A stretch of 26,644 nucleotides of DNA from positions 1-26,644 of the IMG/VR virus record IMGVR_UViG_3300017963_002423; one strand, 5' to 3'. Shown here piece by piece: positions 6,510 through 15,013 of this stretch. A model generated the notes under the pieces. It saw only the letters and a list, made by a program, of their open reading frames with translations. It was not told where the DNA came from and did not search any database. Numbering within the stretch: position 1 is the stretch's first letter; every line of letters starts with the position of its first letter. This DNA is from a virus. A program made the position numbers and the translations under genes.

Positions 6510-7577
6510 CTAATCAATGAATCCAATTGTGGTCATATATATACTTTGCGTTCCAGTGTCAGCGACCGTAACATTTTGGGAGAACCTAGTATTTCCAGAA
6601 TCCCATTCCCAATCAGATATATTATCATTAGAACTAAACACACCCCTTGAAATGTTACCATTACCCTCAAGCGTCACCGGAATGGTGAAAGTTATAGTTC
6701 CAGACGAAGATGCTGATGTGTTATTAAAAACAACTCTTGTATGAATAACAGTAAGTCTACCTATTTTAGATATAAACCCAGAGTGTGAACCAGCAACATG
6801 CTGACCATTTGAAAATGTTACAGTTGGTGTGTATGTATCATAGACTTCAGAAGTTCCAATCTTCCACCATTCAGACCCATCTGAGATTATAGTTACAGCA
6901 TCATATTGAATATTAAGTGTATATGAAGCTAATCCATCTATAGTCTCAGCGTTTTCACCGTCTATTGTTACGGTGTAATCATAATCTAAATCAATTTTTT
7001 TAACGGTTATCTTCCTGCCAGTATTATCTGCAGCAGTCGGTAAAGTAATCGTTCTATTAGCGCTATTACAATCAACTGTTATGACAGATACTCCATCAGT
7101 ATCTGTGATTGTATAATCATCTTGCGCTGATATGTATTCAGTAATTCCTTTGATCTGAGCGCCATTAAGATCAATATATGTAAACCCGCCTATATCTAAC
7201 TCAGTGCCATCAGCAATACTTTGTATATACTGATCAGTGCCAGCATCAAAATAGATAGTACCACCATCAGTCGTATCATTATCTAGGTAAATATGCTGCC
7301 AACAAAGAGAGCTAGTACCAAGATCATAAGCTGCTGTAGTTGTAGGAACGATATTAGATGCCATTCTTCCTGTGAAAGTAATAGTATCTGTGGAGGCATT
7401 ACCTAAAGTAACATTGCCATTAGCAGTTAAAGATCCAGCGAGTGTCAATGCATTGATACTAAAATCTTTAGTGCCATCAGAAGTACCATTAATAATATCT
7501 GTGAAGTTGGTATTCACCTCACCTGCATCTGCTGCAGTACCGTTTGTAAATATATAAGTTACACTAATATTAGCCAT
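6510..7577 (-). CDS. Tail fibre-like protein 2, 355 residues
   Basis: This paralogue of the downstream fibre gene starts MANISVTYIFTNGTAADAGE and shares about 240 residues with it, with a roughly 12-residue shortening around residue 50. Its last 115 residues (for example FSNGQHVAGSHSGFISKIGR) differ completely from the other fibre, so the two probably recognise different targets or sit at different places in the fibre. The composition is Thr/Asn/Ser/Ile-rich, beta-strand repetitive and without cysteine clusters. The stop is followed by an 8-bp gap and then the second fibre. A G/A-rich ribosome binding site precedes ATG 7577. Confidence 0.8.
   Translation of the reverse strand: MANISVTYIFTNGTAADAGEVNTNFTDIINGTSDGTKDFSINALTLAGSLTANGNVTLGNASTDTITFTGRMASNIVPTTTAAYDLGTSSLCWQHIYLDNDTTDGGTIYFDAGTDQYIQSIADGTELDIGGFTYIDLNGAQIKGITEYISAQDDYTITDTDGVSVITVDCNSANRTITLPTAADNTGRKITVKKIDLDYDYTVTIDGENAETIDGLASYTLNIQYDAVTIISDGSEWWKIGTSEVYDTYTPTVTFSNGQHVAGSHSGFISKIGRLTVIHTRVVFNNTSASSSGTITFTIPVTLEGNGNISRGVFSSNDNISDWEWDSGNTRFSQNVTVADTGTQSIYMTTIGFID
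6858..7577 (-). repeat. Fibre module copy B (paralogous 5' segment)
   Basis: Counterpart of 5752-6501. The longest exact DNA block noted by eye is the GGTAAAGTAATCGTTCTATTAG-containing stretch at 7036-7060, plus shared sequence around 6940-6985 versus 5820-5865. The homology ends where the variable C-terminal regions begin. Confidence 0.8.
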
Positions 7578-7585
7578 AAATCCCT

Positions 7586-9343
7586 CTACCTGTTAGGAAT
7601 ACCGAACTGACCACTTGGCTCAGGTATTCCAAAATTTCTATTGTTAGATTGATTCAAAATCTTTTTATATTCGGGCTCATTAGCCCTTAAAGAAATGTGT
7701 GTTGCAATAAAGGCATTCGGGCTTTTTCTAGCAGCCTCTTCTAATATCTGCCCAAATCTTGATTTGGATACTTTAGCACCAACTTTAGCTAGTTTATCCA
7801 ATCCTATGGCCGCTGCTTGGGAACCATATTTTCTTGATAAGTTTGTTGCTAGTCCTAACAAAAGACCACTAGGGCCTAGGGCTGAAAATCCACCCGCTGC
7901 AAGTATAACATCCCTTAAGCCAATATCTCTATTTGTTTTGACAGCAGCTTCTAAATTTTGAGCAAGATTTTCAATATCAACAGACTTTCCATATAATTTG
8001 TTTGCCGCCAAAAGCTCATCTGCTGAGCCTGCTTTCCTTGCAGCATCAAAATTGACAATATCATCAAGAGATAGTTTTCCTTCAGTGATGAAATTTTCTA
8101 AGTTTTTCAATTTACCAGCAGAATCTTCCAATTCTTCTCTAATTATTCCATAAAGACGCTTTTTGAATGCCTGCGGCACAGCCTCAGAGTCGAACTTGGT
8201 TAGTTTGCCCTGAGAAGATTTTATGATTCTACCCCTATCGAAGGATGTTGTCCCCATTGCTTCGAAATCATCAGCAAGATTTTCAAGACGCTTTAATTGA
8301 CTTCTAAGAGGAGGATTTTTCTTAACTTCTTCGATCATGTTAGATCTGATACGATCTGCCACTCTTTTCATATTTACACCAAACGTATCATCAATCAGAT
8401 CTTTGATTTCTTTCCTTGTAAAGGTATTTCCATCAGCATCGATCAAAAAGCCTTCTTTGCCACCCTTGGGAACAAAGCCAAACAACTCACCTTTGTCCAC
8501 TTGCTCTTTAGCTTTTTTGATAATATCATCCAACTCATCAGTAGCGTCACCAATAGCTTGACCAGCTTTCTTTTTCAAATCCTTTGATTTCTTCAAAGCG
8601 TCAGATGCTCGAAATGATAATATATTTTCATCGAGAATGGTTCTGCCCACGTCATGGGTTCTTCCAGATTTCTCAAGCTTTCGAGTCATACTTTTCAACG
8701 GTCTAAGTGCTTTGACAGCTCTTTCCTCCGCCATTCTTTTAAGATTCTTAGGGCCAGCAGCTTTGAAAGCTTTGCCAATCCCATGAAAAGCACCTTCAAA
8801 CAATGCGCCTGTTGCCGCGCCTTTCAATATATCCTTTTTTCCCTCTACTGATGTTAAATCAGCTTTCGATTCACCAGCACCAAGGACACCACCAGATACA
8901 GCACCACGAGCCAAAGCACCACCAACTGAACCAGCAGCCTTTGCAAGACCAGAGCCTATACCGCCAGCAATAGCTCCGCCAATCTGCGAAACAGCAGTTG
9001 TTCCTGGATTTAGCTCTCTTGATCTATCTATAAGTTCACGTTCTTGCTGTTTATATGTTTCATACAGCTCATCAAAACTTCCTTTACCCATAGCAGAGTC
9101 GATACCAGCTCTACCAGCAGCTTTCAATTCATCTGAAAATCCAAATGAAATTCCTTGCGCAGCACCAATAAGAGCAGACTGAACTGGATGAAGCTTGTTT
9201 TTTTCCATCTCAGCAAGTTCATTCCTAATTTCATCAGGACTCATTTGTTCCACTGGCTTCATAGCTTGAGTTTGTTGCTGTTTAGATTGCCCAAGCTCTG
9301 CCATGATTTCATCTGCTGTCATTTGTTCCACTGGCTTTGGCAT
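7586..9343 (-). CDS. Internal virion / DNA ejection-type protein, 585 residues
   Basis: The largest of four consecutive internal-protein-like genes. The N-terminus holds a duplicated short motif (PVEQMTADEIMAELGQ at about residues 4-19 and PVEQMSPDEIRNELAE at 30-45). Gly/Ala-rich stretches able to contact membranes follow (GGAIAGGIGSGLAKAAGSVG). A long Lys/Glu-rich helical middle and a second hydrophobic Gly/Leu segment (ALGPSGLLLGLATNL) near residues 490-510 complete the protein. This architecture fits short-tailed-phage ejection proteins that leave the capsid and form a conduit in the host envelope. No lysozyme motif was seen. ATG 9343 overlaps the previous stop by 1 nt and has GGAAGG upstream. 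Confidence 0.7.
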   Translation of the reverse strand: MPKPVEQMTADEIMAELGQSKQQQTQAMKPVEQMSPDEIRNELAEMEKNKLHPVQSALIGAAQGISFGFSDELKAAGRAGIDSAMGKGSFDELYETYKQQERELIDRSRELNPGTTAVSQIGGAIAGGIGSGLAKAAGSVGGALARGAVSGGVLGAGESKADLTSVEGKKDILKGAATGALFEGAFHGIGKAFKAAGPKNLKRMAEERAVKALRPLKSMTRKLEKSGRTHDVGRTILDENILSFRASDALKKSKDLKKKAGQAIGDATDELDDIIKKAKEQVDKGELFGFVPKGGKEGFLIDADGNTFTRKEIKDLIDDTFGVNMKRVADRIRSNMIEEVKKNPPLRSQLKRLENLADDFEAMGTTSFDRGRIIKSSQGKLTKFDSEAVPQAFKKRLYGIIREELEDSAGKLKNLENFITEGKLSLDDIVNFDAARKAGSADELLAANKLYGKSVDIENLAQNLEAAVKTNRDIGLRDVILAAGGFSALGPSGLLLGLATNLSRKYGSQAAAIGLDKLAKVGAKVSKSRFGQILEEAARKSPNAFIATHISLRANEPEYKKILNQSNNRNFGIPEPSGQFGIPNR

Positions 9344-10422
9344 TATTGACCTTCCAATTCACGCAATCTTTGTTCAAGTTGTTGCTGCCTTGTCATCTGA
9401 CCACCTGAAGCTTCTGCCTGACTTTCTCCAGGAAGCACGCCAGCTTTATTTTCATTTGCTATCATCATTTCAAGTCCTTGAAAAAGTTCTTCTTCCGAAG
9501 ATATCGAACCTTTTCTAGATCTATATTCAGACAATGCATCTGGATCAGCACCAGCCTCTATGTTTTGGAGTTTGCTTTTCAAAGTATCTCTTACTAATCT
9601 AAGGCCAATCCTTAATTGTTCATCAGTTTTGTTTGGACCTAATCCAATTTCTTCCAGTAATCTTGCAGCTTCACCATCTGACACAGCACCGCCAGATCTT
9701 GCTTTCAAAACTGCGTTTCTTACTGAACTCACAAGTTGTCTAACTTCTTTTCCTTCATCTGAAAGCATTGTCTCAAAAACACCACCAACAAGAGGTAAAC
9801 TAGCAGCAACACCGGTTAATCCAACTCCAGGAATATCAGAATCAATATCAATCCCTATTTTTTTGTTAATTTTCTCAAGAGCATTCGTAACTTCCAGAAT
9901 TCCAGACTTGTTAACAGCATCAGAAATCTTTCTAACAGATTCATTTTTTGTTTTTGTTTTTTGTTCTTCGTCTTTGAGTTCAGCTCTAACATCTTTGAGT
10001 CTAGCCAATCCCAGCATTTCTCTTTGATAAGTAGACATGGATTCTTTTTTCTGATCAGGTATCAAACTGAACTTTTCACCAGCCGGGGTTTGAAATGTTC
10101 CTATAGAACCCTCAGCACCAGGCTCGCCACGCTTGAATTTTCCTGCAGTAGATAACAATTGCGGCGCTGTCAAAATACCTTTTTGAAGATTTTCTCTTTC
10201 GGTCGCTTTTGCTTGCAATTCAGCTAACTGTGCTTCATCGACCTTAACACCAGTTTCTGTTTGCTGCATCTTAAGATCATGCATCTTCTGTTGTTCTGGA
10301 GTTAATTCTTTTCCAAAAATCTGATCTTTTAACCCAAGAACAGAGCTAGCTATCTGCAATCCCTTAGCTAGCTTGGAAAAAGTATCATCCTTTTGCCTTG
10401 GCTGTTGTACTGCTACTGTCAT
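9343..10422 (-). CDS. Internal virion-type protein, 359 residues
   Basis: The predicted protein is mostly helical, starting MTVAVQQPRQKDDTFSKLAK. A Gln/Glu-rich helical region (TPEQQKMHDLKMQQTETG) precedes a central domain with a conserved-looking segment (KARSGGAVSDGEAARLLEEI). It ends in a Gln-rich, coiled-coil-like tail (QQQLEQRLRELEG). The 'RSGGAVSDGEAARL' style occurs in ejection or internal proteins of podovirus-like aquatic phages, where it is known only as a virion protein. It overlaps the Gly-rich gene upstream by 4 bp and the 585-residue protein downstream by 1 nt, so the set is co-translated. Exact role unknown. Confidence 0.65.
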   Translation of the reverse strand: MTVAVQQPRQKDDTFSKLAKGLQIASSVLGLKDQIFGKELTPEQQKMHDLKMQQTETGVKVDEAQLAELQAKATERENLQKGILTAPQLLSTAGKFKRGEPGAEGSIGTFQTPAGEKFSLIPDQKKESMSTYQREMLGLARLKDVRAELKDEEQKTKTKNESVRKISDAVNKSGILEVTNALEKINKKIGIDIDSDIPGVGLTGVAASLPLVGGVFETMLSDEGKEVRQLVSSVRNAVLKARSGGAVSDGEAARLLEEIGLGPNKTDEQLRIGLRLVRDTLKSKLQNIEAGADPDALSEYRSRKGSISSEEELFQGLEMMIANENKAGVLPGESQAEASGGQMTRQQQLEQRLRELEGQ

Positions 10423-10847
10423 GCCATTTGCCCCCTTCTGAGCCTCATTCTAGCAGATGCTAGCATAGGACCATATTGCTGTTGTATCTCAGGTGGTTCA
10501 TTCTGAAGCTGCATTTGCGCATCTCTTAAAGTCGCATCTGGATCATCAGTTATTTGACTTGATTGCGGCGCTGGAATGCCAGCTCCTTGCTGACCACCTT
10601 TGCCACCGCCCATAGCACCTGAAATGCCACCTGCAATACTTTGAAGACCAGATAATCTATCAGTACCTTTACCGCCAGAGTCAACCATTTGGCCTAAACC
10701 GCCACCAATGGAGCTTCCTAACTGAGCGCCTTTCAAAGCGCCACCTGGTCCACCAGTAAAGCCGCCAACAATAGCGCCCACTGCAGTTCCAGCCTTACCT
10801 AGAACACCAGCTTTACCCTTTTTGTTAAATTGTACTGGAACTGCCAT
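10419..10847 (-). CDS. Gly-rich internal virion-type protein, 142 residues
   Basis: Residues 10-95 are dominated by Gly and Ala (for example GTAVGAIVGGFTGGPGGALK and GGISGAMGGGKGGQQGAG). These resemble membrane-inserting glycine-zipper segments. The last 50 residues are polar and Gln-rich (QMQLQNEPPEIQQQYGP). Glycine-zipper proteins next to ejection proteins are common in short-tailed phages and are thought to help DNA cross the envelope. A consensus AAGGAGG lies 6 nt before ATG 10847. The stop is coupled by 4 bp to the next internal-protein gene. Confidence 0.7.
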   Translation of the reverse strand: MAVPVQFNKKGKAGVLGKAGTAVGAIVGGFTGGPGGALKGAQLGSSIGGGLGQMVDSGGKGTDRLSGLQSIAGGISGAMGGGKGGQQGAGIPAPQSSQITDDPDATLRDAQMQLQNEPPEIQQQYGPMLASARMRLRRGQMA

Positions 10848-10859
10848 TTTTACCTCCTT

Positions 10860-11615
10860 TTAAAATCTAAAGACACTCTTAATGCCTTTAACTGTTCCCG
10901 TTGTTGCTTGACCACCAAGGCTACCAGGATCGAATATGTTTTTCCCTGACGTTGAATCACTCCACCAGGATGTTCCTAGATTACCAATTTTATCAAACAT
11001 ATCTTCTTTATTGGCTTCATCTTTAGCCATTTTCATATTGAAGTTAGATATTTTTTCATCAAGCTCAAACTGTTTTTCTGAAAGACCATACTGCTTTTCA
11101 AATTGTTCGGCTTGTTGTTCTCTTGCAAGCTTTGATAAATCTCTTTGTTGTTGTCTTCCTAGCTTAGCCTGTTTGCCAGCAAATAACCTCTGTTCAAGCG
11201 CTTGCAAACCAGCAAACTTCTGACCTGCTTCTCTCTCTCCAGTAAGAAAACCTCTTTGAAGACCAGCTTGTTCAGCAGTAAATCCTCTTTGAAGTCCAGC
11301 TTGCTCTGAAGCGAATTTCTGGCCAGCTTCACGTTCACCGCGTTGGAAAGCTCTTTGCTTCTCAATTTGTTGACGTTTTAAAGCCGACTCCTCTTGAGCT
11401 GATTCTATTTGCCCTATTCTTTGCCCTAAAAGCTCTTGACCTTGTTTCTCTGCTAATTGTTCTTGTTTAATAGCAGCACCAGAACTAGAAAGACCAGCTT
11501 GGGCAAACTTTCTTCTTAAGCCTTCTTTTCTCTGCTGAACTGCAGCAGTAGTTTCACCCTTAGCTCTTTTTCTAGCTCTTTCAAATCTAGCATCTGGATC
11601 TATTTCTTGCGCCAT
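10860..11615 (-). CDS. Coiled-coil repeat virion-type protein, 251 residues
   Basis: The protein is nearly all charged helix. Its centre holds imperfect repeats built on EQAGLQRGF (residues about 104-130) and EREAGQKFA (about 94 and 132), and Gln/Glu/Arg dominate. This suggests a long coiled coil or an elongated rod. The C-terminal 40 residues change character to a Gly/Ser/Trp-rich segment (LGTSWWSDSTSGKNIFDPGS) that may anchor it. It sits between the hub protein (1-nt overlap) and the Gly-rich internal protein, so it is likely an internal or tail-needle-like component. No enzymatic motif was seen. Confidence 0.65.
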   Translation of the reverse strand: MAQEIDPDARFERARKRAKGETTAAVQQRKEGLRRKFAQAGLSSSGAAIKQEQLAEKQGQELLGQRIGQIESAQEESALKRQQIEKQRAFQRGEREAGQKFASEQAGLQRGFTAEQAGLQRGFLTGEREAGQKFAGLQALEQRLFAGKQAKLGRQQQRDLSKLAREQQAEQFEKQYGLSEKQFELDEKISNFNMKMAKDEANKEDMFDKIGNLGTSWWSDSTSGKNIFDPGSLGGQATTGTVKGIKSVFRF

Positions 11616-13522
11616 TATCTTAGTCCTTTCACATTATAAACAAAGTTCATACCTACAACCTTGAATTTCTGATCTGCTGTGTTTTGATTACTAAATTTAT
11701 ATTGAATACGTTTTCCCCTTGTTGGAGATAAATATATCCTTTCTTCTCCTTCATCAGAACCACCGCCCCACAAATCAGTACCATAAACCATAGTTCCCCA
11801 AACAGATCCAGGTGGTGTCAAGTCTACAGTTTGTGTGTCACCTTCACCAGAGTCGGAATCGATACGCTTAGTAAAGTTCATAAACCAAGCACCGGATAAC
11901 TCAAAGAATAACTGGCAGTATCTATAATCCTTAAAATAATTTTCATCACCGGGTTGACCAGTATATTCTTTAGTCCAAAAATAACTATCTATCGCTGATC
12001 CATCATCATTATATGCGGCGGTGTTCATCTCATAAACAAAACCATCAGCATCAGAAGAAGCATAATATAGATCACCATCATAAACAGTAAAGCTATTAGC
12101 TCCCAATCCAGTCCAAGGCGTCCAAGCATAAGGCTGGTTTTTAATCCTACCAAGAGAAAAATCAAATAGATAAATACGATTGTTCTTAATATTCCCACTG
12201 CCATAAGTACAAGTAATATAAGCTTTGTTCTTGTAAACAATGGATTCTATGTCATCTAAATAGATGCCTTCTTGAATATTAAATACATCTGGTTCTATTT
12301 TATCAGATTGCATTTCAGAACCAACTGCCGAGCTTGTTAAAAGGCTAGCAGATGGGTCTATAGTTTGACCTTCAATTGCAGCAAATCCTACCAACTTACT
12401 GTTTTCTATAGCAGGGAACATAACTTTGTTTTGAAACTTAAAAGGACCTGCAGGTGACATACACCCATAATTAGCTCTAACCCTCTGCTGAGTCCAGCCT
12501 GTCGGATCGGTGGTAGGCATGTATATGATCCAAGGATTATCCTTACAAAATACAACAATCGAGTTATCATAAACCGCTAATGATTGAGGGATATCAAAAG
12601 TATTATCGCCAATTCTTATAAAGTTAGTTGATTTAACCACGTATGGATTAGCTAGCTCAGAGTACCATATAAGATTGTTATCAGGATCAATCATAAATAG
12701 TCTTGCTTGATGATATACAATGCCAGAGAAACTAGGTGGTTCGCCATTATCAGATGGAGCCTCAACGCCAAGATCATCATCAATAATAGCATCTTCATAA
12801 GTAGTCGTGGTGTTGTCATTTATTGTTGCGACTCTTAAATATGTAGCACCTGAAGTAATTGTTCTGTAAAGATTTCTAGCGCTAACGCCGTAAGACTGTG
12901 GAGCCACATCTATTTCTGATACAAGAATGTTCTCAGATGCTGCAGCGAATGTTGTTGAAATTGGAGATATATCGCCTTCAACTAATGCAGAATTCACATA
13001 AGTAAAAGCATATCTGTAATCACCAGTTAAAGCTGTTCCTGTCGCTGCTGTGCTGGCAGTTACTGCCGACGCAGGACTAGGTATACCATGACGGGTAAAA
13101 TCATCACCACTACCACCATACTTATAGGGAGTGTTATTACCATTACAGAAAAACATATAATTTTCGTACTCAGCCGCGTGCACTCTTTCACCGGCTGTGT
13201 ATATTGACTGCGCTGATCCGATTGTTGTGAATGAGTCTCCTTGAAGGTCATATAAACTTCCCCCAAACCATGCCACCATAGTTTCAGAACCAGAATTATC
13301 ATGTCTCGTGTAAAGACCATCACAAGCATATGATCCAACTGATGTGGCATTTAATTTAGAAGTACCACCACGAGTTTCAACAGATCCCTCATCAAAAATA
13401 ACATTCTGGCAATCAGGTGATTCGTTGTCTTCAATGACAGAACGCTCAAATTTGTTGTTTAAGCCACCATCAAAGTGAATCCTTGATCTATTTGGATAAA
13501 TTTTGGAATTTATCTTTGTCAT
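11615..13522 (-). CDS. Tail hub/stabilisation protein, P22 gp10-like
   Basis: The 635-residue protein starts with a peptide typical of head-tail closure proteins (RIHFDGGLNNKFERSVIED, then SPDCQNVIFDEGSVETRGG). It continues as beta-rich repeats with DxxN/YYS-type blades (LFMIDPDNNLIWYSELANPY), consistent with a beta-propeller-like tail accessory factor. In P22-type phages gp10 extends the tail tube below gp4 and closes the head. Here the gp4-like adaptor is directly upstream with a 4-bp overlap, which supports the match. Near the C-terminus a GTDLWG motif recurs that is shared with a small neighbour. It may also bind fibres. Sequence-level proof of the gp10 family needs a profile search. Confidence 0.7.
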   Translation of the reverse strand: MTKINSKIYPNRSRIHFDGGLNNKFERSVIEDNESPDCQNVIFDEGSVETRGGTSKLNATSVGSYACDGLYTRHDNSGSETMVAWFGGSLYDLQGDSFTTIGSAQSIYTAGERVHAAEYENYMFFCNGNNTPYKYGGSGDDFTRHGIPSPASAVTASTAATGTALTGDYRYAFTYVNSALVEGDISPISTTFAAASENILVSEIDVAPQSYGVSARNLYRTITSGATYLRVATINDNTTTTYEDAIIDDDLGVEAPSDNGEPPSFSGIVYHQARLFMIDPDNNLIWYSELANPYVVKSTNFIRIGDNTFDIPQSLAVYDNSIVVFCKDNPWIIYMPTTDPTGWTQQRVRANYGCMSPAGPFKFQNKVMFPAIENSKLVGFAAIEGQTIDPSASLLTSSAVGSEMQSDKIEPDVFNIQEGIYLDDIESIVYKNKAYITCTYGSGNIKNNRIYLFDFSLGRIKNQPYAWTPWTGLGANSFTVYDGDLYYASSDADGFVYEMNTAAYNDDGSAIDSYFWTKEYTGQPGDENYFKDYRYCQLFFELSGAWFMNFTKRIDSDSGEGDTQTVDLTPPGSVWGTMVYGTDLWGGGSDEGEERIYLSPTRGKRIQYKFSNQNTADQKFKVVGMNFVYNVKGLR

Positions 13523-14157
13523 AAAAGTATAATCCCTGGTTCTTGTGGATAGTTTTCCATATCCTTAACAACAGCAAATTGATCACCATGCTTTTTCTTA
13601 GCATGTTGCCTTTTAATTCTTTGAATAGACTTTTCCCATAAATCTCTATGATATTGAGCCATCTGCATGTTCTGATCTTTGCCATACATTACAGATAATA
13701 TAAAATCTATCATTTGAAGATGATATTCTTCAGGGACCTCTAACACAGATGATGTCGTTACAGCTTGCGGTCTATTATATGAATAAACTGCTATCTCTAA
13801 GCTTGAGGTATCAGGTGTTGGATATAATATTAGTTCTTCGTTCCAGATCGCATATCCTGCAGACCTACCGGTAATTTCTGCTGTCGAGGTCTTTGGGTCA
13901 GATTCCAAAGAAACAGGATAAATCTTGTCACCATCATATTCAACTCTTCTAATAGCAAATGCTTGAGCTGGAAAAGCATATTCTCTAGTCCCAGATGTTG
14001 ATGTGGTGGTATATTTTCTTTCAATAACAAAAGATTCAAGAGCAAGTTCCATCTGACTCTGATAAATCAAATCCATAATCATATCTGTAGAATAGAAATT
14101 ATCACCAATGGCGTTATATCTATTTCTAGCAGCTTCTTCTAATTCTAATGGCGTCAT
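13519..14157 (-). CDS. Head-tail adaptor, P22 gp4-like
   Basis: The 212-residue protein opens with a helical region (PLELEEAARNRYNAIGDNFY, then STDMIMDLIYQSQMELALES). A beta region follows with the typical YAFPAQAFAIRRVEYDG and LILYPTPDTS segments. A C-terminal helix ends in a very basic stretch (QRIKRQHAKKKHGD). This order matches adaptor proteins that form a ring under the portal. ATG 14157 is chosen because its ATGA overlaps the preceding stop and GGAG sits about 7 nt upstream; the frame is open to 14169. A peptidoglycan hydrolase domain as in P22 gp4 is not seen. Confidence 0.75.
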   Translation of the reverse strand: MTPLELEEAARNRYNAIGDNFYSTDMIMDLIYQSQMELALESFVIERKYTTTSTSGTREYAFPAQAFAIRRVEYDGDKIYPVSLESDPKTSTAEITGRSAGYAIWNEELILYPTPDTSSLEIAVYSYNRPQAVTTSSVLEVPEEYHLQMIDFILSVMYGKDQNMQMAQYHRDLWEKSIQRIKRQHAKKKHGDQFAVVKDMENYPQEPGIILL

Positions 14158-14537
14158 GAGTCGCTCCATCCTGGGTCTGTTGCTGAATCTTCTGTATAAC
14201 CTGGATCTGTTGCACCATCTTCGGTGTAATCTGGGATATTTCTATCATCTGGATCGCATACACCATTATTGATGTAACAATATCCCTCTGAATCCCTTAA
14301 AGCCTCTAAATTCTGATTGATTGAATGATATATTACTTCAGATATCTTTATTGTAGCATCTTTTGACAAGGATTCTGTTAGAGTTGCAGTTTCAAATATA
14401 TACTTATGAATCCGCAGCTCATAATCTTCAGTATTGCCCCAAAGATCAGTGCCTAAAACAGCATCTCCCCACAGCTCCGCAGGTGAACCGCCAAGAACGA
14501 CTAAATTCTCAGAAATTGTAATACTATGATCGGCCAT
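14154..14537 (-). CDS. Small virion-type protein with C-terminal decapeptide repeat
   Basis: A 127-residue protein of unknown family. The N-terminus is beta-like (MADHSITISENLVVLGG), followed by ELWGDAVLGTDLWGN, which resembles a segment of the hub protein two genes on (VWGTMVYGTDLWGGG). The middle is helical. The C-terminus is very acidic with a tandem 10-residue repeat, YTEDGATDPG then YTEDSATDPG, ending WSDS. The repeat is also visible as a 30-bp DNA repeat at 14160-14220. It is coupled by 4 bp to the adaptor gene and is probably a minor head-tail or fibre-base component. Confidence 0.65.
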   Translation of the reverse strand: MADHSITISENLVVLGGSPAELWGDAVLGTDLWGNTEDYELRIHKYIFETATLTESLSKDATIKISEVIYHSINQNLEALRDSEGYCYINNGVCDPDDRNIPDYTEDGATDPGYTEDSATDPGWSDS

Positions 14538-14545
14538 AAGACCTT

Positions 14546-15013
14546 CTAGCTAATAGTTATCTCTGTTGTAACTGTCAGAGTATCATTGACACCCTTGTTT
14601 ATTACACCTTCAGTGTCCCTATTCAGCATTGTACCGCCGGTATTACTTGAAAAAAGACCATATTCCGCTATAGCACCTGCAGTGCCAGATGGAAATGTTG
14701 CTGTGACGCTATAAATAGCATTGGATGAATAAGAAACTGTGCCAGTATGCCTTTCGGATTCTACACCTAAAGTAGCATCAGCTGCTGTCTCTGATGTTGA
14801 ATCAGTTCCTATGGCAATATATCTCATAGTGAACGTTGATGCAGCAGTGGCAGCGGAATTTAAAAAAGAAGCCAAAAACTCAACACCGTTTGTGGTGATA
14901 ACATTCCTGCCTTCTTTGTAATCCTTAATAGATCCATTATCATCATACAAGGTAATATACCAATTACCCGTTAGTTTGATGTCTCGGTTTTCTTTACCAT
15001 AAACAGAATCCAT
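14546..15013 (-). CDS. Beta-rich structural protein, 155 residues
   Basis: The sequence is polar and rich in Thr, Ser, Gly and Ala, with alternating hydrophobic strands (TGNWYITLYDDNGSIKDY; YIAIGTDSTSETAADATLG; LTVTTEITIS). The pattern 'TTNGVEFLASFL...YIAIGTDST' is familiar from uncharacterised phage tail or head-surface proteins that precede adaptor genes. No enzyme motif or cysteines are present. The start overlaps the stop of the zinc-finger gene by 1 nt, with AAGGAC upstream. It is likely a virion surface or collar protein; the precise role is not known. Confidence 0.65.
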   Translation of the reverse strand: MDSVYGKENRDIKLTGNWYITLYDDNGSIKDYKEGRNVITTNGVEFLASFLNSAATAASTFTMRYIAIGTDSTSETAADATLGVESERHTGTVSYSSNAIYSVTATFPSGTAGAIAEYGLFSSNTGGTMLNRDTEGVINKGVNDTLTVTTEITIS

